Shown one piece after another: positions 13,147 to 23,559 of a stretch of DNA of 64,000 nt. The notes below the pieces were generated by a model, which searched no databases, was not told the DNA's origin, and was given only the letters and a program-made list of their open reading frames with translations. The number at the start of each line of letters is the position of its first letter. Position 1 is the stretch's first letter. The stretch comes from Sipunculus nudus (Eukaryota; Annelida; Sipuncula; Golfingiida; Sipunculidae), in NCBI GenBank assembly GCA_026874595.1, contig CM049313.1, forward strand, positions 41,322,659 to 41,386,658, in the 5' to 3' direction. Both the position numbers and the translations under genes were made by a program.

Positions 13147-13646
13147 GAATGTTTTTTAAAGCGATTTGTTCTTATTACTGGCAAGGCTAACCTTTTCCCT
13201 GATCGTAAGAATTTAAAATTTCCATAGAAGGGTGAGATTCGTCTTTCATGATCTTGTTTACCATTTTCAGCACGTAAGTAACATATAAATCATTATATGA
13301 GGTAGCAATTGCATCAATCTCCCTAGAATGTTTTATAATTCACCTTATGAATTTGTGCTATCCTTACCATTTAGGCAACCATAACATACTGTGAGTGAGA
13401 AAAAGAGAACAGATTCAATGATTGCCTTATATAGAAGAGTGACTGAATAACTTTGTTTACATTCAAATTCCTCAGCTTTTGGAGATGATGGGTTTTGTGT
13501 ACATTTACTATGCACCAACCTTGTGTCCTCTGTACCAGATAGCTTGTCATGTATGATAACACCCAGAAATTTATATTTGCGCACTCTATCATTTTTTTTA
13601 TCCTTAAATCGGATGGTATACATTGATTTTTCATGAAGTCAAACAA
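13147..13646 (-). mobile_element. LINE reverse transcriptase 3' relic (CR1/Rex1-like), frameshifted
   Basis: Read on the minus strand, the segment shows the post-catalytic part of a non-LTR reverse transcriptase: KFLGVIIHDKLS, then LVHSKC, then LYKAIIESVLFFSLTVCYG, and further on a tail like FLRSGKRLALPVIRTNR. That order and that tail are typical of CR1/L2/Rex1-group elements. The blocks lie in different reading frames with stops between them, so it is a dead 5'-truncated copy. The catalytic YxDD region is absent. The clade call rests on remembered family features and should be checked. Confidence 0.7.
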
Positions 13647-13997
13647 AATTTCTGAAAATAATGAAAAACTATCATATATTTAGAGAACGCATAAATTGTT
13701 CTAATGATTCCCAGTGATATGCAAACATATCAATACCTCGTAAGACATTTGTTTGATGCTAATTGTTCTGTTTCACCTTTTTCTCAAATAAAAAAATACT
13801 TTCTTGTTATTAGTTATCCTTACCGCCAGCAGATGTCGCATCAACCTCAACATTTCTCTGACTCTGCAGTGTGCCTCGCTGTATCATCAATCGGCGATTT
13901 ACCCGTATAAGAAATATCATGGTGGCGCTGTTTCGATTTGTACTTACCTGAAGATTTATTTTTTCCAGAGTCAAGAGAATCTGTCTGTCAATAATTT

Positions 13998-14200
13998 TTT
14001 AGCTCAGATGACTGAAAGTCGTCTGAACTATAGCGATTACTCTTTGTTCGTCGTCCGTTTGTCTGTCCGTGTGTCCATCTGTTCGTTACCAGAGCACAAA
14101 TCTTAACCATTGGACCTAGAATATTACTTGCCATCAAGGGAGGTAATTTAAAAATCTCCTTAAAACCCTTAAATTAAGTCTCTGTTACCCACATTCTCCA
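13998..14200 (-). repeat. Composite-repeat tail, inverted
   Basis: TTTTTAGCTCAGATGACTGA opens the copy and pairs with AGTCGTCTGAACT as the terminal hairpin. GTCCG words follow, then the reverse complement of the CTAATTTCAGG and ATATAGGTCGC modules. It is the same tail as at 3640-3885 on the other strand. Confidence 0.65.
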
Positions 14201-14726
14201 AGCTGTGGGGCTCAGAAATACCGCCCAAAATAATTAAAAAATTGAGACAAAAGCTCTAATATCTGAATAACTAATGCATTGATCACCATGATTCTTTGCA
14301 TGCATATTGATCATGGAATGTTTCATCAGTTGCTGCAGACTGGTGTAGCAACCTGTATTTTTTTTCGAATGTTAACGATTTTTTTTTTCTCTATTTTTGA
14401 GACCTTCAAAGATGCGATAGTCCGTTAACAGACCACAAATCGAAACCTTTGGACATAGAATCTTCTAACTTATCATCCAGAGAGATACCTAAAAAGATTT
14501 GCTTGGAAACCTGAAATTAGGTCTCTGTTACCCAAATCTTCTGTGCCATGGGGCTTATTAGTACCCCCGGAATTACTGAAAATTCGATACCAAAGCTCTA
14601 GTATCTGAATAACTAATGCATTGATTGCCATTATTATTTGCATGCATATTGATCATTGAATGTTTCAGCAGTTCCTGCAGACTGGTGGCGCCACCTGTAT
14701 TTTTCGCATTTTTAATTTTAAGCATT
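14086..14726 (-). repeat. Tandem duplication of ~315-base repeat unit
   Basis: Units at about 14086-14395 and 14415-14726 share AGCTCTARTATCTGAATAAC, TGCATGCATATTGATCAT and TCCTGCAGACTGGTG in the same order. The second ends with the perfect palindrome GGTGGCGCCACC at 14694-14705; the first has lost it (GGTGTAGCAACC). These are internal units of the composite element, inverted here. Confidence 0.7.
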
Positions 14727-14950
14727 TTTAGCTCAGTTGACTGAAAATCATCTGAGCTATAGCGATCACCCTTTGTCCGTCGCCCGACCGTCCGTTAACA
14801 TGGCATAAATCGCAAACATAAAGCCTAGAAGCATGAACCTCTGTATCCTGAGAGGTCCCTAAAAGTTCTCCCGAGAAACCTGAAATTAGGTCACTGTGAC
14901 CTGTATTCCTCGAGTCACGGGGCCTGTTAGAGCACCCAAGAAATATTGTT
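14727..14950 (-). repeat. Second inverted composite-repeat tail
   Basis: Another hairpin end, TTTTTAGCTCAGTTGACTGA, starts immediately after the duplicated units. GTCCGTC words and the GAAATTAGGTCACTGTGACC module follow. Two tails in the same orientation 730 bases apart suggest nested or tandem insertion of the same element. Confidence 0.65.
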
Positions 14951-15052
14951 ATAAGTATATACTAATTACAAGATTTCTCAGGAAAGGCTGGATGACTTGT
15001 TATTAAATGTGGTGTGTTTAAGGGTCTTGATGATGTCACGAAGACAAATTGC

Positions 15053-15261
15053 TCAGGGGAAAATACTGGGCCGATCCCGGATTCGAACCCATGTCGGTGG
15101 CTTACATGCCCGGCGTACCAACCGCTTCGCTAGCAAAGCAAGCTCCACTAAGAGCGTTCCGCTATCAGAACAAGACTAATTATCCCAGGAGTCACACTTT
15201 GGTGAGCTTATTTCCTAGGCCACAAAGTTTACCATCACGTTGGACGAGCCCCCACTTTGTT
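15053..15261 (-). mobile_element. tRNA-related insertion flanked by 15-base direct repeats
   Basis: On the minus strand TAGCGAAGCGGTTGG matches an A box and GGGTTCGAATCCGGG a B box, spaced as in a tRNA. The 209-base block is bounded by a perfect 15-base direct repeat, ACGAAGACAAATTGC, at 15038-15052 and 15262-15276. That is the size of a LINE-type target-site duplication. The tRNA part lies at the 3' side rather than the very 5' end, and GTGGGGGCTCGTCC begins the block, so an LTR or TRIM-like derivative is an alternative. Confidence 0.5.
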
Positions 15262-15924
15262 ACGAAGACAAATTGCCTTCAGATCAAACTTCATCGGGAG
15301 TTCCTGCGACATTCGTAGGTGCCAATTTAATGTGATTCCAAGTGAAAATTGTGGCTAATTCACGTAATTTTCAGGCAATTTTGTATCTACAACTAGTTGC
15401 CAACAGTCGAAGCCCGGTAAGATTTATACGGGCTAAAGCATTGGTGAACAATAGGCCTATATATAAACTTATAAGTTGAGCGATATAATGGTATTTTGTA
15501 GAATACTGGTGTTTTTGTTCAATAAATTATAATGGATAATATCGCAATTGTGGCAGTTAACGTGTTGGAGTGTAAATGTATATTTCATCTTAACTTTGTT
15601 ATGTTTGTATCTTTCATTTTCATATACACATATATCGTATATAAAAATGAGCTGTACATCTTGCTGTCATGAAGCAGCGCTCAGTTAAAAAAAAAAAACA
15701 TTAGTGCATGCGATCCCTCCAGTTTATAAGTTTTGTATGGAGTGCATGTCCGAATTATTCCAGAAAAAACGGTTTTATTTTTTTTTTTATACCTAATTTC
15801 CGAAGAGCAGCTTGCATGCACCGCTTTGGAAACACCTTTCTCCTGCATGTTCTGGCGACAGAAACTAACCTGTGGTGCAACCATCGGAATTGATAAACAT
15901 ACCAAACATTTATTTCGGCTTTGA

Positions 15925-16056
15925 TTAATCTATTTCTTGTGCCCATGCGTCAAACATCAAAGTTCCATCAGCTTGATCTTTGAAATATTCCGGAGCTGGT
16001 GATCCAGAACGGTGGCGGAGGCATGTATAGGGTCTCAGAGTGAATTCTATTTTCAG
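15925..16056 (-). CDS. Candidate last coding exon, unidentified protein
   Basis: A splice acceptor (AG at 16058-16057) opens a 43-codon frame that ends in TAA at 15927-15925. The frame has balanced composition and protein-like content, including RHRSGSPAPEYFKD and MFDAWAQEI, unlike the AT-driven frames around it. AATAAA on the minus strand at 15914-15909 could end the transcript, though it is unusually close to the stop. I found no convincing upstream exon between here and gene B's 3' end. It may be an orphan exon of a small gene starting near 16.2-16.5 kb, an alternative 3' exon, or an old copy. I do not recognise the family. Confidence 0.4.
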   Translation of the reverse strand: MKIEFTLRPYTCLRHRSGSPAPEYFKDQADGTLMFDAWAQEID

Positions 16057-16199
16057 CTAGCCTGAGCTGACGTAAGTGTATTTCTATTTTCATTTTTCCT
16101 TAATGACAACGAACCAGCAGAAGCGATTTTTTAAAGGTTAAATTCACAAACTTCAAAATACCTAAAAATTTATTAAAAAGTTTCCTATTCCAGCATTAG

Positions 16200-16620
16200 A
16201 GGCCCGAGAAGAGAATGTTATTTCCGCCATTTAGGAATATAAATGTTAGCGGAAGGTTTTGTAAACAAATGGCGGCTCTGTTTCGATATGCCCTTTGACC
16301 CTTTCTACCCTTTTCTCTGCATGCATATGTCATGAAGAATTGTTTTATCAGTGTGGTGAATTGTACTTTATTGCGTTATATCTATAATTTCGACAAACGA
16401 CCTGTGACATCCGGGTTTTAATGTGTACTCAAAATGGCAGCCCTAGGAGCGGTTTCGAGAAACTGGGAGGAATAATCTTGTTAGGGTTCGGAAAGGGCGA
16501 TACGACACGCCTGTAATAATTCTGAGGATAGTTTCCAGGCAAGTTTCTATCCGCGGAGAGAGTTTGGCTGCAAGGGGACGTACATGTTCAGCAAAGTTAA
16601 GACCAGAACCATGCTTTTTT
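16200..16620. promoter_or_regulatory. Possible promoter region with YY1-like motifs
   Basis: Three matches to the YY1-type core-promoter motif AANATGGCGGC lie within 220 bases: AAATGGCGGC at 16267-16276 (+), AAAATGGCAGC at 16431-16441 (+) and TAAATGGCGGA at 16233-16223 (-). The segment is richer in G and C than its surroundings and has no repeat I recognise. It would fit the start of the transcript ending at 15925, but no transcript structure can be proved from sequence alone. Confidence 0.3.
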
Positions 16621-17227
16621 GGCCTAAGCCCAAATTCTTAAATTATATAATGGGATGTCCGCAGCTTTAACAGACAGGAATCTGTACTTTGTAAGACAAT
16701 CAAGAATTAGTTTACAGTATAGCAACCAGAAAATATATTTAAGTATAACTTGTCTATTATCCCAGTGTTTTATCGTTTTATCGCTATATCAAATATAAGC
16801 TTTTTTTAAGAAAAATAAACAGGGTCACAAGCAAAAAACGGGCATGTCTGCCCCTCGTGAGCAGAGCAAATGAGACAGCCGATGTAATGCAAAGGAGAGC
16901 TTTATAATTTACAAAATACATAATACTTAATTATATAAATATGATTTTTCATGCTATATTAAGCAGTCGCTTCAACCAGCAGTATACGGCAAACAAGGAA
17001 ACTTAATTATCTTACTTCACGGGAACACAGTTAGGCCTACTTCAAAAAAGCAGAATGACTCGTGTACTGGAGCGCAGCGCAGCTAAGCTTAGCTTGGCTT
17101 CTAATTTAATTGGAGTAGGACACGAAGGTGAAAGCGAGAAAACGTTGTTGTACTTCACATACACGAAATGTGTCTGTACACCTGAGAAAATAAAATACAA
17201 GTTGTCTGTCATTAACAGTCCAAAACA

Positions 17228-17288
17228 TTTATTGCATTGTCGTAATTTCAGGTGACACTTGGTTAACCTAAATTGCTTGTATTTTATT
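17228..17288 (-). terminator. Candidate poly(A) signals of gene B
   Basis: AATAAA occurs on the minus strand at 17288-17283 and again at 17233-17228. These lie about 220 and 275 bases past the gene B stop codon, a normal 3' UTR length. Either could be used. Confidence 0.4.
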
Positions 17289-17506
17289 ACACTACGTATA
17301 AATACTACTTTGTCAGAACTTATTTTCATGAAGTTTTCTCCTGAATACGGAATATACAGAAATATAGAGTCAATAAATATTAACACATCTTTGGTAAAAT
17401 AAACTTTGAAATACGTATTCTGGCACCGTGTAGCAGTTCCCTCGCAGGTGCATACCCTGTGACATATGGTTTTCGAATACTGTAGTTTGAAGTAAACAAC
17501 ATGACG

Positions 17507-20500
17507 TCATTCACAACTTAGCGACCTGACAAAGTCTTTTGGCCGGTCTTTGAGGTCAGCTGACGCATCGATCGATTTTCTCCTGTGTGATTTGCATAAT
17601 GGGCACGCGGTGTCTGGGGCGAGCATGGTTGGCGCGTGCTGAGTGTCAGAAACCGCCTGGTCGTAAGAGGGTGGGGGATCAGTTTCAGTATTTTGTCCGT
17701 CTGCTTGAGATGTCGCGTTATGACACTGTGGTGTGCAGCTTCCGTTAGTATTTTGAGCACTTGTGTTACTGGCCACATATACGGGATCAGTTTGTATATT
17801 AACCTTTTCTCCGCTTTGTGAGAGTCCAGTCTCATTCGTGTCTACCATCGGATAATCTGTGTTTTCTGGAGTTCCATTGTGTTCTTCTGATGAACTAGTG
17901 TTCTCAACTGGAGCGGTCGGGACGAGAGGAGTATTAGTTGCACTCGCTGATCCCTCTTCGGCAGTTTCCGTCGGCCCCTCGGAATTTTTCGTGTTGCCTT
18001 CCTCTTCCACGAGAGTTCCCGAAGTTGTTCTGTATCGCCTCAATCCTTTTCCGATTCTTGAGAAGAAACTCTGGTCGCTTGAACCTATTAAAAGAACACA
18101 AATAAAGATTAAACCGAGGTGTGACTTTGACAGGTACGATTCGACAATTAACGCTAATTAATCGGCAGGAACGATCCAAGTCCAGAGTGTAAAACAGACA
18201 AAACAAAACAATAAAAAAAATAATTAACTTGTAAAAAATATCTTAACTTCAGAACATGCATCCATGCACGACTTTCCGATCTCGTGCCTCACGACAACAC
18301 ATAATATGCTAACTTTTATTTTCAAATTTCAATTACCGGTATTCATTTTTCCGGATATAAGAATTGCAGAATTCGGATTTTAGCTCTTAAAACAGAAATA
18401 CGGTCATAAAACAAAATACTAAAAATATCTGTAATTGCATTAAACATCTCAATTCAGCAAAGACATCGTATTATACATAACATCCACGGAAAATGTTACA
18501 TTAAATGCCTGTTTTTTTGTGACAGGCCGGAATTTTATCACCCTGGACACAGTTTCCTCTCACTGGCACGCACCCCTACTGAGTTGGCTTATTATCCCAC
18601 TCAGCCTTGACCTGGGCATGTGTTAGACGAGAGTTAGTGTCAACCGACAGATATCTAACATCCACCTTCCCGGGTGCAGTTTTCGGGGTTTATACTCCAA
18701 CAAAATTTCTATTCTGAGCAAACCTTAAGTTGGGGGTGTCAATGGAAGTTTATTCTGATTGGCCTATGAGAAAAAAACACATGCAGACGTAAATTCCGGT
18801 CGATTTTAGAACCAAAACATAAAGCATACCGTATATACATGCTGAAATACTGAAGGATCAGGATTACGGTCAGGATTGCGGACATTTGTCCATTTTGTTT
18901 CCCTTCTTCTGATAAAATTGTTAAATTCCCCCCCCCCCCCCCCCCCGCCCCTTTCAGCAGCCTTTTTAAGACTTTCAGACCATTTTTTGCGGGTACCTCC
19001 CCACTCCCCACCCCCTTTTCCGGACTTGGGCGAAAACGACTTTTGTAACTTTTGTAACAGGTTCTAAATGGCCTATTGAAGCTTCTAAAACGCTTCTTTC
19101 GCAATTTAAATCGGCCATTTTTGCACAAAACCTGATCTTGTATTACGCGAAAACCGAGTTGATTTCGGCGAAACGACGTTTGTAACAGGTTCTAAATGGC
19201 CTAATGAAGCTTCTAAAACGCTTCTTTCGCAATTAAGTCACTGGTCCTCCTGGGTGGGACCCTCCTTTTCCTAAATCCTGGATCCGCCCCTGATATATAT
19301 ATTGTGTCATGTTCTTTACTTCAGATTTAGGAGCCAACAAATTTTATTCTAACCAGCCCCTTTACGTTTGACGCCCCTGTTTGAATATTGACAAAGTTAC
19401 CTGCGTCAAAATTTGGTGTCAGAGGATACTATGGCATCACTGATGCCAGAGCTTATTCTTTTAAATATAGTATGGTTCTTTTTAATTTGTACATGACCAC
19501 TTGACAGCATATCACTGTGCTCAATATGATGTGTTAATTTATAGCCATGATAGCTTTGTTCTTGCCTGCATACAGATGAATACAATAAAAAGTACATATA
19601 TAGACTCTATAGCAAATATAGTTTAGATTAGGGCATTCATTCTAGAATCAAGCCAACCTTACTGTTAAAAGTCGTTATCTGCATGAGCACTCAGTGATGG
19701 ATGGGACTATGCATACATAACGCTTGCCATGTGCTAAATCCAACTCATGTCTGCCCTTCCTGTATACAAAATAATAATTATAATATTTCATGCATATATA
19801 CAACTGTCTAAAGTGGAAGTTACAAGACATGATCTATATTTCCAATTGATCATCAAACATGATTTAAACACAATCCCTCACATTGGTTTTTGTGGACAGG
19901 TAAGATGGGTTCATTGTACAGAGTTTATCATACACGTCGCCGGTACCATCAACAGTACATGTGGTGAGTACTCAGGGTCTATTATTTGTTTGGTAAACGG
20001 CGGATGAGGCGGGGTCAGAGGTCATGTTCAGTAAATATTGAATATCCTGCATATGTTGCGACCATGCTGTCACACGTATCCAGGTATCAGATAAAAAACG
20101 TTGCTAGCTGATCGGCAAGAAAAAAAAAGTTTTTTTAACGATGGAACAGTTTTGGTCCAGAGTTAAGACATGGGTTCGAGTGTTCAGATATCATTAGTTT
20201 CTAAGCGAATATAAAGCTGCCTTTCCTTCAGCTGAAATCACATGTATACGTATCAGTTGGCTAGAAAAGGAGCTAGTCCGTTAATCTCCCCAAATCTTTC
20301 CATATTTATTGGTGTTACGATTCAAATTCTGCTTATTTTTAGCTAAAGTCAATTACAAATTTGAGGGATTCCAATATTCTTCTATAGAATTCTGAATATT
20401 CAGACTTATCGAATTACCAGAAATTAAGGGACGGAAACCTAGAAAGCATACCACAGTCACCATTCCAGGCGACAACACAGTGCTCTATGCTCAAACCAAC

Positions 20501-21094
20501 CACTAAGGCAAAAAAATAAAAGGTATGGTTCTCAGGCACCGCCCGCATCAATTTTAAACCCCCGCATCTAAAATTATTATTTTGATTTTCAATAGAAACT
20601 TGCCAATTTTGTGCTGCAACCGCTCGGACATTTCTCTCAAGAAGATAAAATCATACAATTTCCCTTTTATGTAGTGCTTTTACTTGTTTAGCAAAATAAA
20701 TCAGTTATTATCATGCTTTTCCCTAATCATTTGTCATTTTTATCGAAACATACCAAAAAATTTAAAAAAAAAACACCCTCCCGCATTGATTTCTGAAAAA
20801 AAGTGCCTGAGAACCATACCTTTTTTTATTTTGGCCTAACCCGGTCAAGGATACTCTATGCATGCCATCAGTATACGATCCCTGATTTTATGGTCTATAC
20901 TTCACTCTTACTTATGTAAAAGTGATAAACCCACCTATTTGTTCAGCTTTGGGTTTGTCCCTGGTCGCCTGCTCCCTCTCAAACCTTTCTTGTTTCTGTC
21001 TGACTCTGTAGCAGGCCCCACACTCAGTACAAAGCGTACAGTCGTCCCCACAGCTGCACTTGTGAGTGCCGCAACAGTCACTATCACAACACAT
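17507..21094 (-). CDS. Gene B: two-exon Cys-rich/PPxY protein, 245 aa
   Basis: Exon 1 is 21094-20935 and exon 2 is 18084-17507; the intron is 2,850 bases, GT at 20934 and AG at 18085, phase 1. Residues 2-28 hold ten cysteines (positions 2, 3, 7, 8, 13, 15, 19, 22, 25, 28), followed by a charged stretch including RVRQKQER. The junction codes GSSDQSFF and GKG. The middle, about residues 75-185, is rich in Thr, Ser, Asn and Glu and looks disordered. PPPSY at 190-194 is a WW-domain ligand type; CPLC stands at 214-217 and RSLSC at 240-244. There is no signal peptide or membrane segment. The start ATG has G at -3 and matches the paralog. Gene A, 6.4 kb upstream, is its tandem duplicate: exon 1 agrees at 34 of 53 residues with all ten cysteines kept. 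The family is unknown to me; metal binding or S-acylation of the Cys block is only a guess. Confidence 0.85.
19026..19233. repeat. Direct duplication of ~75 bases
   Basis: TTTGTAACAGGTTCTAAATG, then GAAGCTTCTAAAACGCTTCT, occur twice with near identity, about 19047-19105 and 19175-19233. The offset is about 130 bases. Close similarity suggests a recent local duplication. Confidence 0.75.
19240..19292 (-). mobile_element. End of hAT-like MITE
   Basis: Read from 19292 on the minus strand the end is CAGGGGCGGATCCAGGATTT. It matches the terminal sequences at 48586, 30217 and 22217. I could not find its partner end, so this is probably a fragment. Confidence 0.4.
20504..20838. mobile_element. 335-base MITE with 34-base TIRs, in gene B intron
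   Basis: The left end TA-AGGCAAAAAAATAAAAGG continues to TATGGTTCTCAGGCAC at 20539. The right end from 20803 is its near-perfect reverse complement, finishing TTTTGGCC-TA at 20838. A TA on both sides fits a TA target duplication as in Tc1/mariner-type elements. The interior is AT-rich with a CCCGCAT motif near each end and no open frame, so it is non-autonomous. Confidence 0.8.
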
Positions 21095-21173
21095 CACTGT
21101 CCCAGTAGTAAAAGTCCTGTACAATATCAATCACCTGTTCTATTCACTTTACTCGCTGCGACAAACCCTTAAA

Positions 21174-21180
21174 CTATATA
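21174..21180 (-). promoter_or_regulatory. TATA-like box of gene B
   Basis: TATATAG on the minus strand lies 80 bases before the gene B start codon. It predicts transcription starting near 21148 and a 5' UTR of about 55 bases. Confidence 0.35.
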
Positions 21181-21367
21181 CACGTTACTGGTACCTTTAA
21201 ATTAATAACTCCGCTGACAGCGAGATCGTTTCGAGGTCGAGTGCTTGTGATTTTCACTCAAGGGAAAACACTTACTATAACTCAGTCCAAAGTCAGTGTT
21301 TAAACAAGTTGTTGAGCTCTGTCTCAGTTCTGTGTAAACACTATACTTGTTATTGGTGGGTCTGTAC

Positions 21368-21373
21368 CACGTG
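21368..21373. promoter_or_regulatory. E-box upstream of gene B
   Basis: CACGTG sits 274 bases before the start codon. On the minus strand the core reads TCACGTGGT, the same nine bases found upstream of gene A. bHLH-ZIP factors such as USF, MITF or TFEB bind this class of site. Confidence 0.4.
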
Positions 21374-21419
21374 ATAGTCACAGCTAATTTGGTACTATTC
21401 ACGGACAATCCTAACTGAA

Positions 21420-21428
21420 GGGAATCCC
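21420..21428. promoter_or_regulatory. kappaB-like site upstream of gene B
   Basis: GGGAATCCC is close to the Rel/NF-kappaB consensus and lies about 330 bases before the gene B start. I see no equivalent before gene A. A nine-base match is expected by chance now and then. Confidence 0.2.
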
Positions 21429-22216
21429 ACTGCTGTCATTTTATGACACTTGTGGTTTATTCTATGACGCTCATGGTCTTTTCTGGACCAAATGAACGTA
21501 AAATGTGATTTCCGGCTTTGTCACAGGTGTATTCGTGTTCATCTCACAAGGGACACATGTATATTTTGAATCATTATAATCGTGACTGGGTCAATAGAAC
21601 ACGTATGTTGGCGGATCCGGGTACAATCCATTACCTCCGTCCAACTTTGGCTCCTTATCATGCTTTCTGCTTGTCACACTATTTTTATTTAATAAAATGA
21701 GGTATCTCATTTTTAATTAGCTTTTTTTAAAAGCAGTTATTGCTTATGTATAAGAAATGGACTATAGTAAGACTGTCACTGCAAGATAAGTCACAGAATC
21801 CGGTAAGGATATAAACACATGTTGTAGGGTCAAAAGCTTCCTACAGGGGTGGGGTAAAGTTAAAGATTTAAAAAGGAAAGAAAAGTAATTGCTGCAATAG
21901 GAAACAAAATCACAATATTGAACCAAAAAAAAAAAACATCCATTCGTTCATTAGAAATCAAGCTGACACGTTTTCATACCGTCTTCGGTGTTTTTTAATT
22001 GTTTATATTTTCTTCTTACACTACCATAGGATCCTCCATTGAAATTCATGAATTAGCGCCTATGTAACATCTTTATGTCAGTGACGTCGGCCTCGCATGG
22101 TGTAAGCCCTGTCCCTGTTCCAGACGGAATTTATCCTACTCATACTCGGACAAGTATAGGTGTACACCACCGCACTACGTGTCTATACACACATCAGTCC
22201 GTATACAAAGGGATAA

Positions 22217-22232
22217 CAGGGGCGGATACAGG
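22217..22232 (+). mobile_element. hAT-like MITE end
   Basis: CAGGGGCGGATACAGG matches the terminal motif of the element at 48586-48801. No partner end was found, and the following G-rich stretch gives rise to the open frame at 22075-22581. From 22590 to 23555 I see only AT-rich sequence with a TATAAT run near 22695. Confidence 0.35.
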
Positions 22233-23559
22233 TTTTTATGGGTCGATGAGGAGGGTTTGGGGTTGGAGTGAACAATCCCCTCCCCTCTGTAGAAACATTT
22301 TGCAAATATATCCTGTGATAGCACAATCTGGAGCAGTTTTAAAGCATCTGGGTCTGTTATTAGGTATATTTTTTTCTTATTTCCCAGATTGTTTAGGACA
22401 AAAAGGAGTGGAGCACTGGAAATTGGAAGTCAATGGAGGGTTAATATGGTCGTTCACCTCTGACCGTTGCACCATTAATTGTATGTTGTATAGACGACGT
22501 GAATGCAAAGAATATCAATGTCGTCAAAAGTGTGCATGTCATCTCTTTACTTGTCGCGTGGTCCTCTTATGGTCACGTTGATATTTCTATGCAACATCTC
22601 TAAATGAAAGGCAGAAATATTTTATCTTTTTAGGGTAACTTCAAATTATATTATCATTTACAGCTTACATCATTGAGAGTCTGTCGAACTTATAATTATA
22701 ATTATAATTATAATTAACGAATTATAAGCAACAATGCTTGGTGTCATTTATCAACCTTTCCAGTGCACTTGTTATTATAAGGGATGAGAGAAATAATGTT
22801 ATTTTTATAAGTCTGGGTGTAATTTTATGACATCTGTAATGATACAGACAAAAGACAGAAGACACTGCTTGGGAATACCAATATGACGTTTGATTCCGCT
22901 ATCTACCCAGTCACGCTTACAGGTGACCTGTTTCATGATCTTGGATCAAAATCCGTCATTTTCACGTCACGTATTGGTCAAACCTTAAAGAGTCAATCAT
23001 TTTGACCGCCTTAATGAATAGAAACTTAACACCTAACCTAACTTTGTATGTGGAGATAAGTTATGAAAAGCAGTTGGTCGAAGAATCTTGAATTCATGCT
23101 GCAGGTTATGCTGCATTAAATGCAAACCCAGAATTTTGATGACATGTATAAGTTAGGTTCCGCAAGTAAGAACACTGTTTGGTATCACTTCCTTTCAATA
23201 AGCGTTAATCTTCTCTGCTGTGTTGAAAAAACAATGTTTTTAATTCTCGTATAAATTAATCGAGTGTATACGTATGTCATGTGCAAAATTTCGAAATGTG
23301 ATTTCAGTAGCATTTTCAAGACACAGGCAGCTGCCTTGAAAGGCCACTAGATATTATATATTATAAATAATTGTAGTTTGTGAAAGTAAAATAGAGCTAT
23401 AGTATAAAGGAGAAACTAAACATAATCATTATAGTTCCGCAGTACTTAACTAGAAATTTCTGACAATGAAGATGCCGTGGTATCCCCAGACATATAAAGC
23501 ATCCCCCCTTTTAAATTAGACACCCTTCTTCTGAAGCATAAATTGACACATGACAGGGC

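Larger units (their letters stand above)
18085..20934 (-). other. Intron of gene B
   Basis: GT-AG, phase 1, at the same codon position as in gene A. It contains a C19 tract at 18928-18946, a direct duplication at 19026-19233, an hAT-like element end at 19292 and a TIR element at 20504-20838. No further coding exon was found inside it. Confidence 0.75.

Noticed and set aside
22075-22581. 168-residue plus-strand open frame
   Set aside because: No domain, no splice support, and it runs across an hAT-like element end and a G-rich stretch. Most likely chance.
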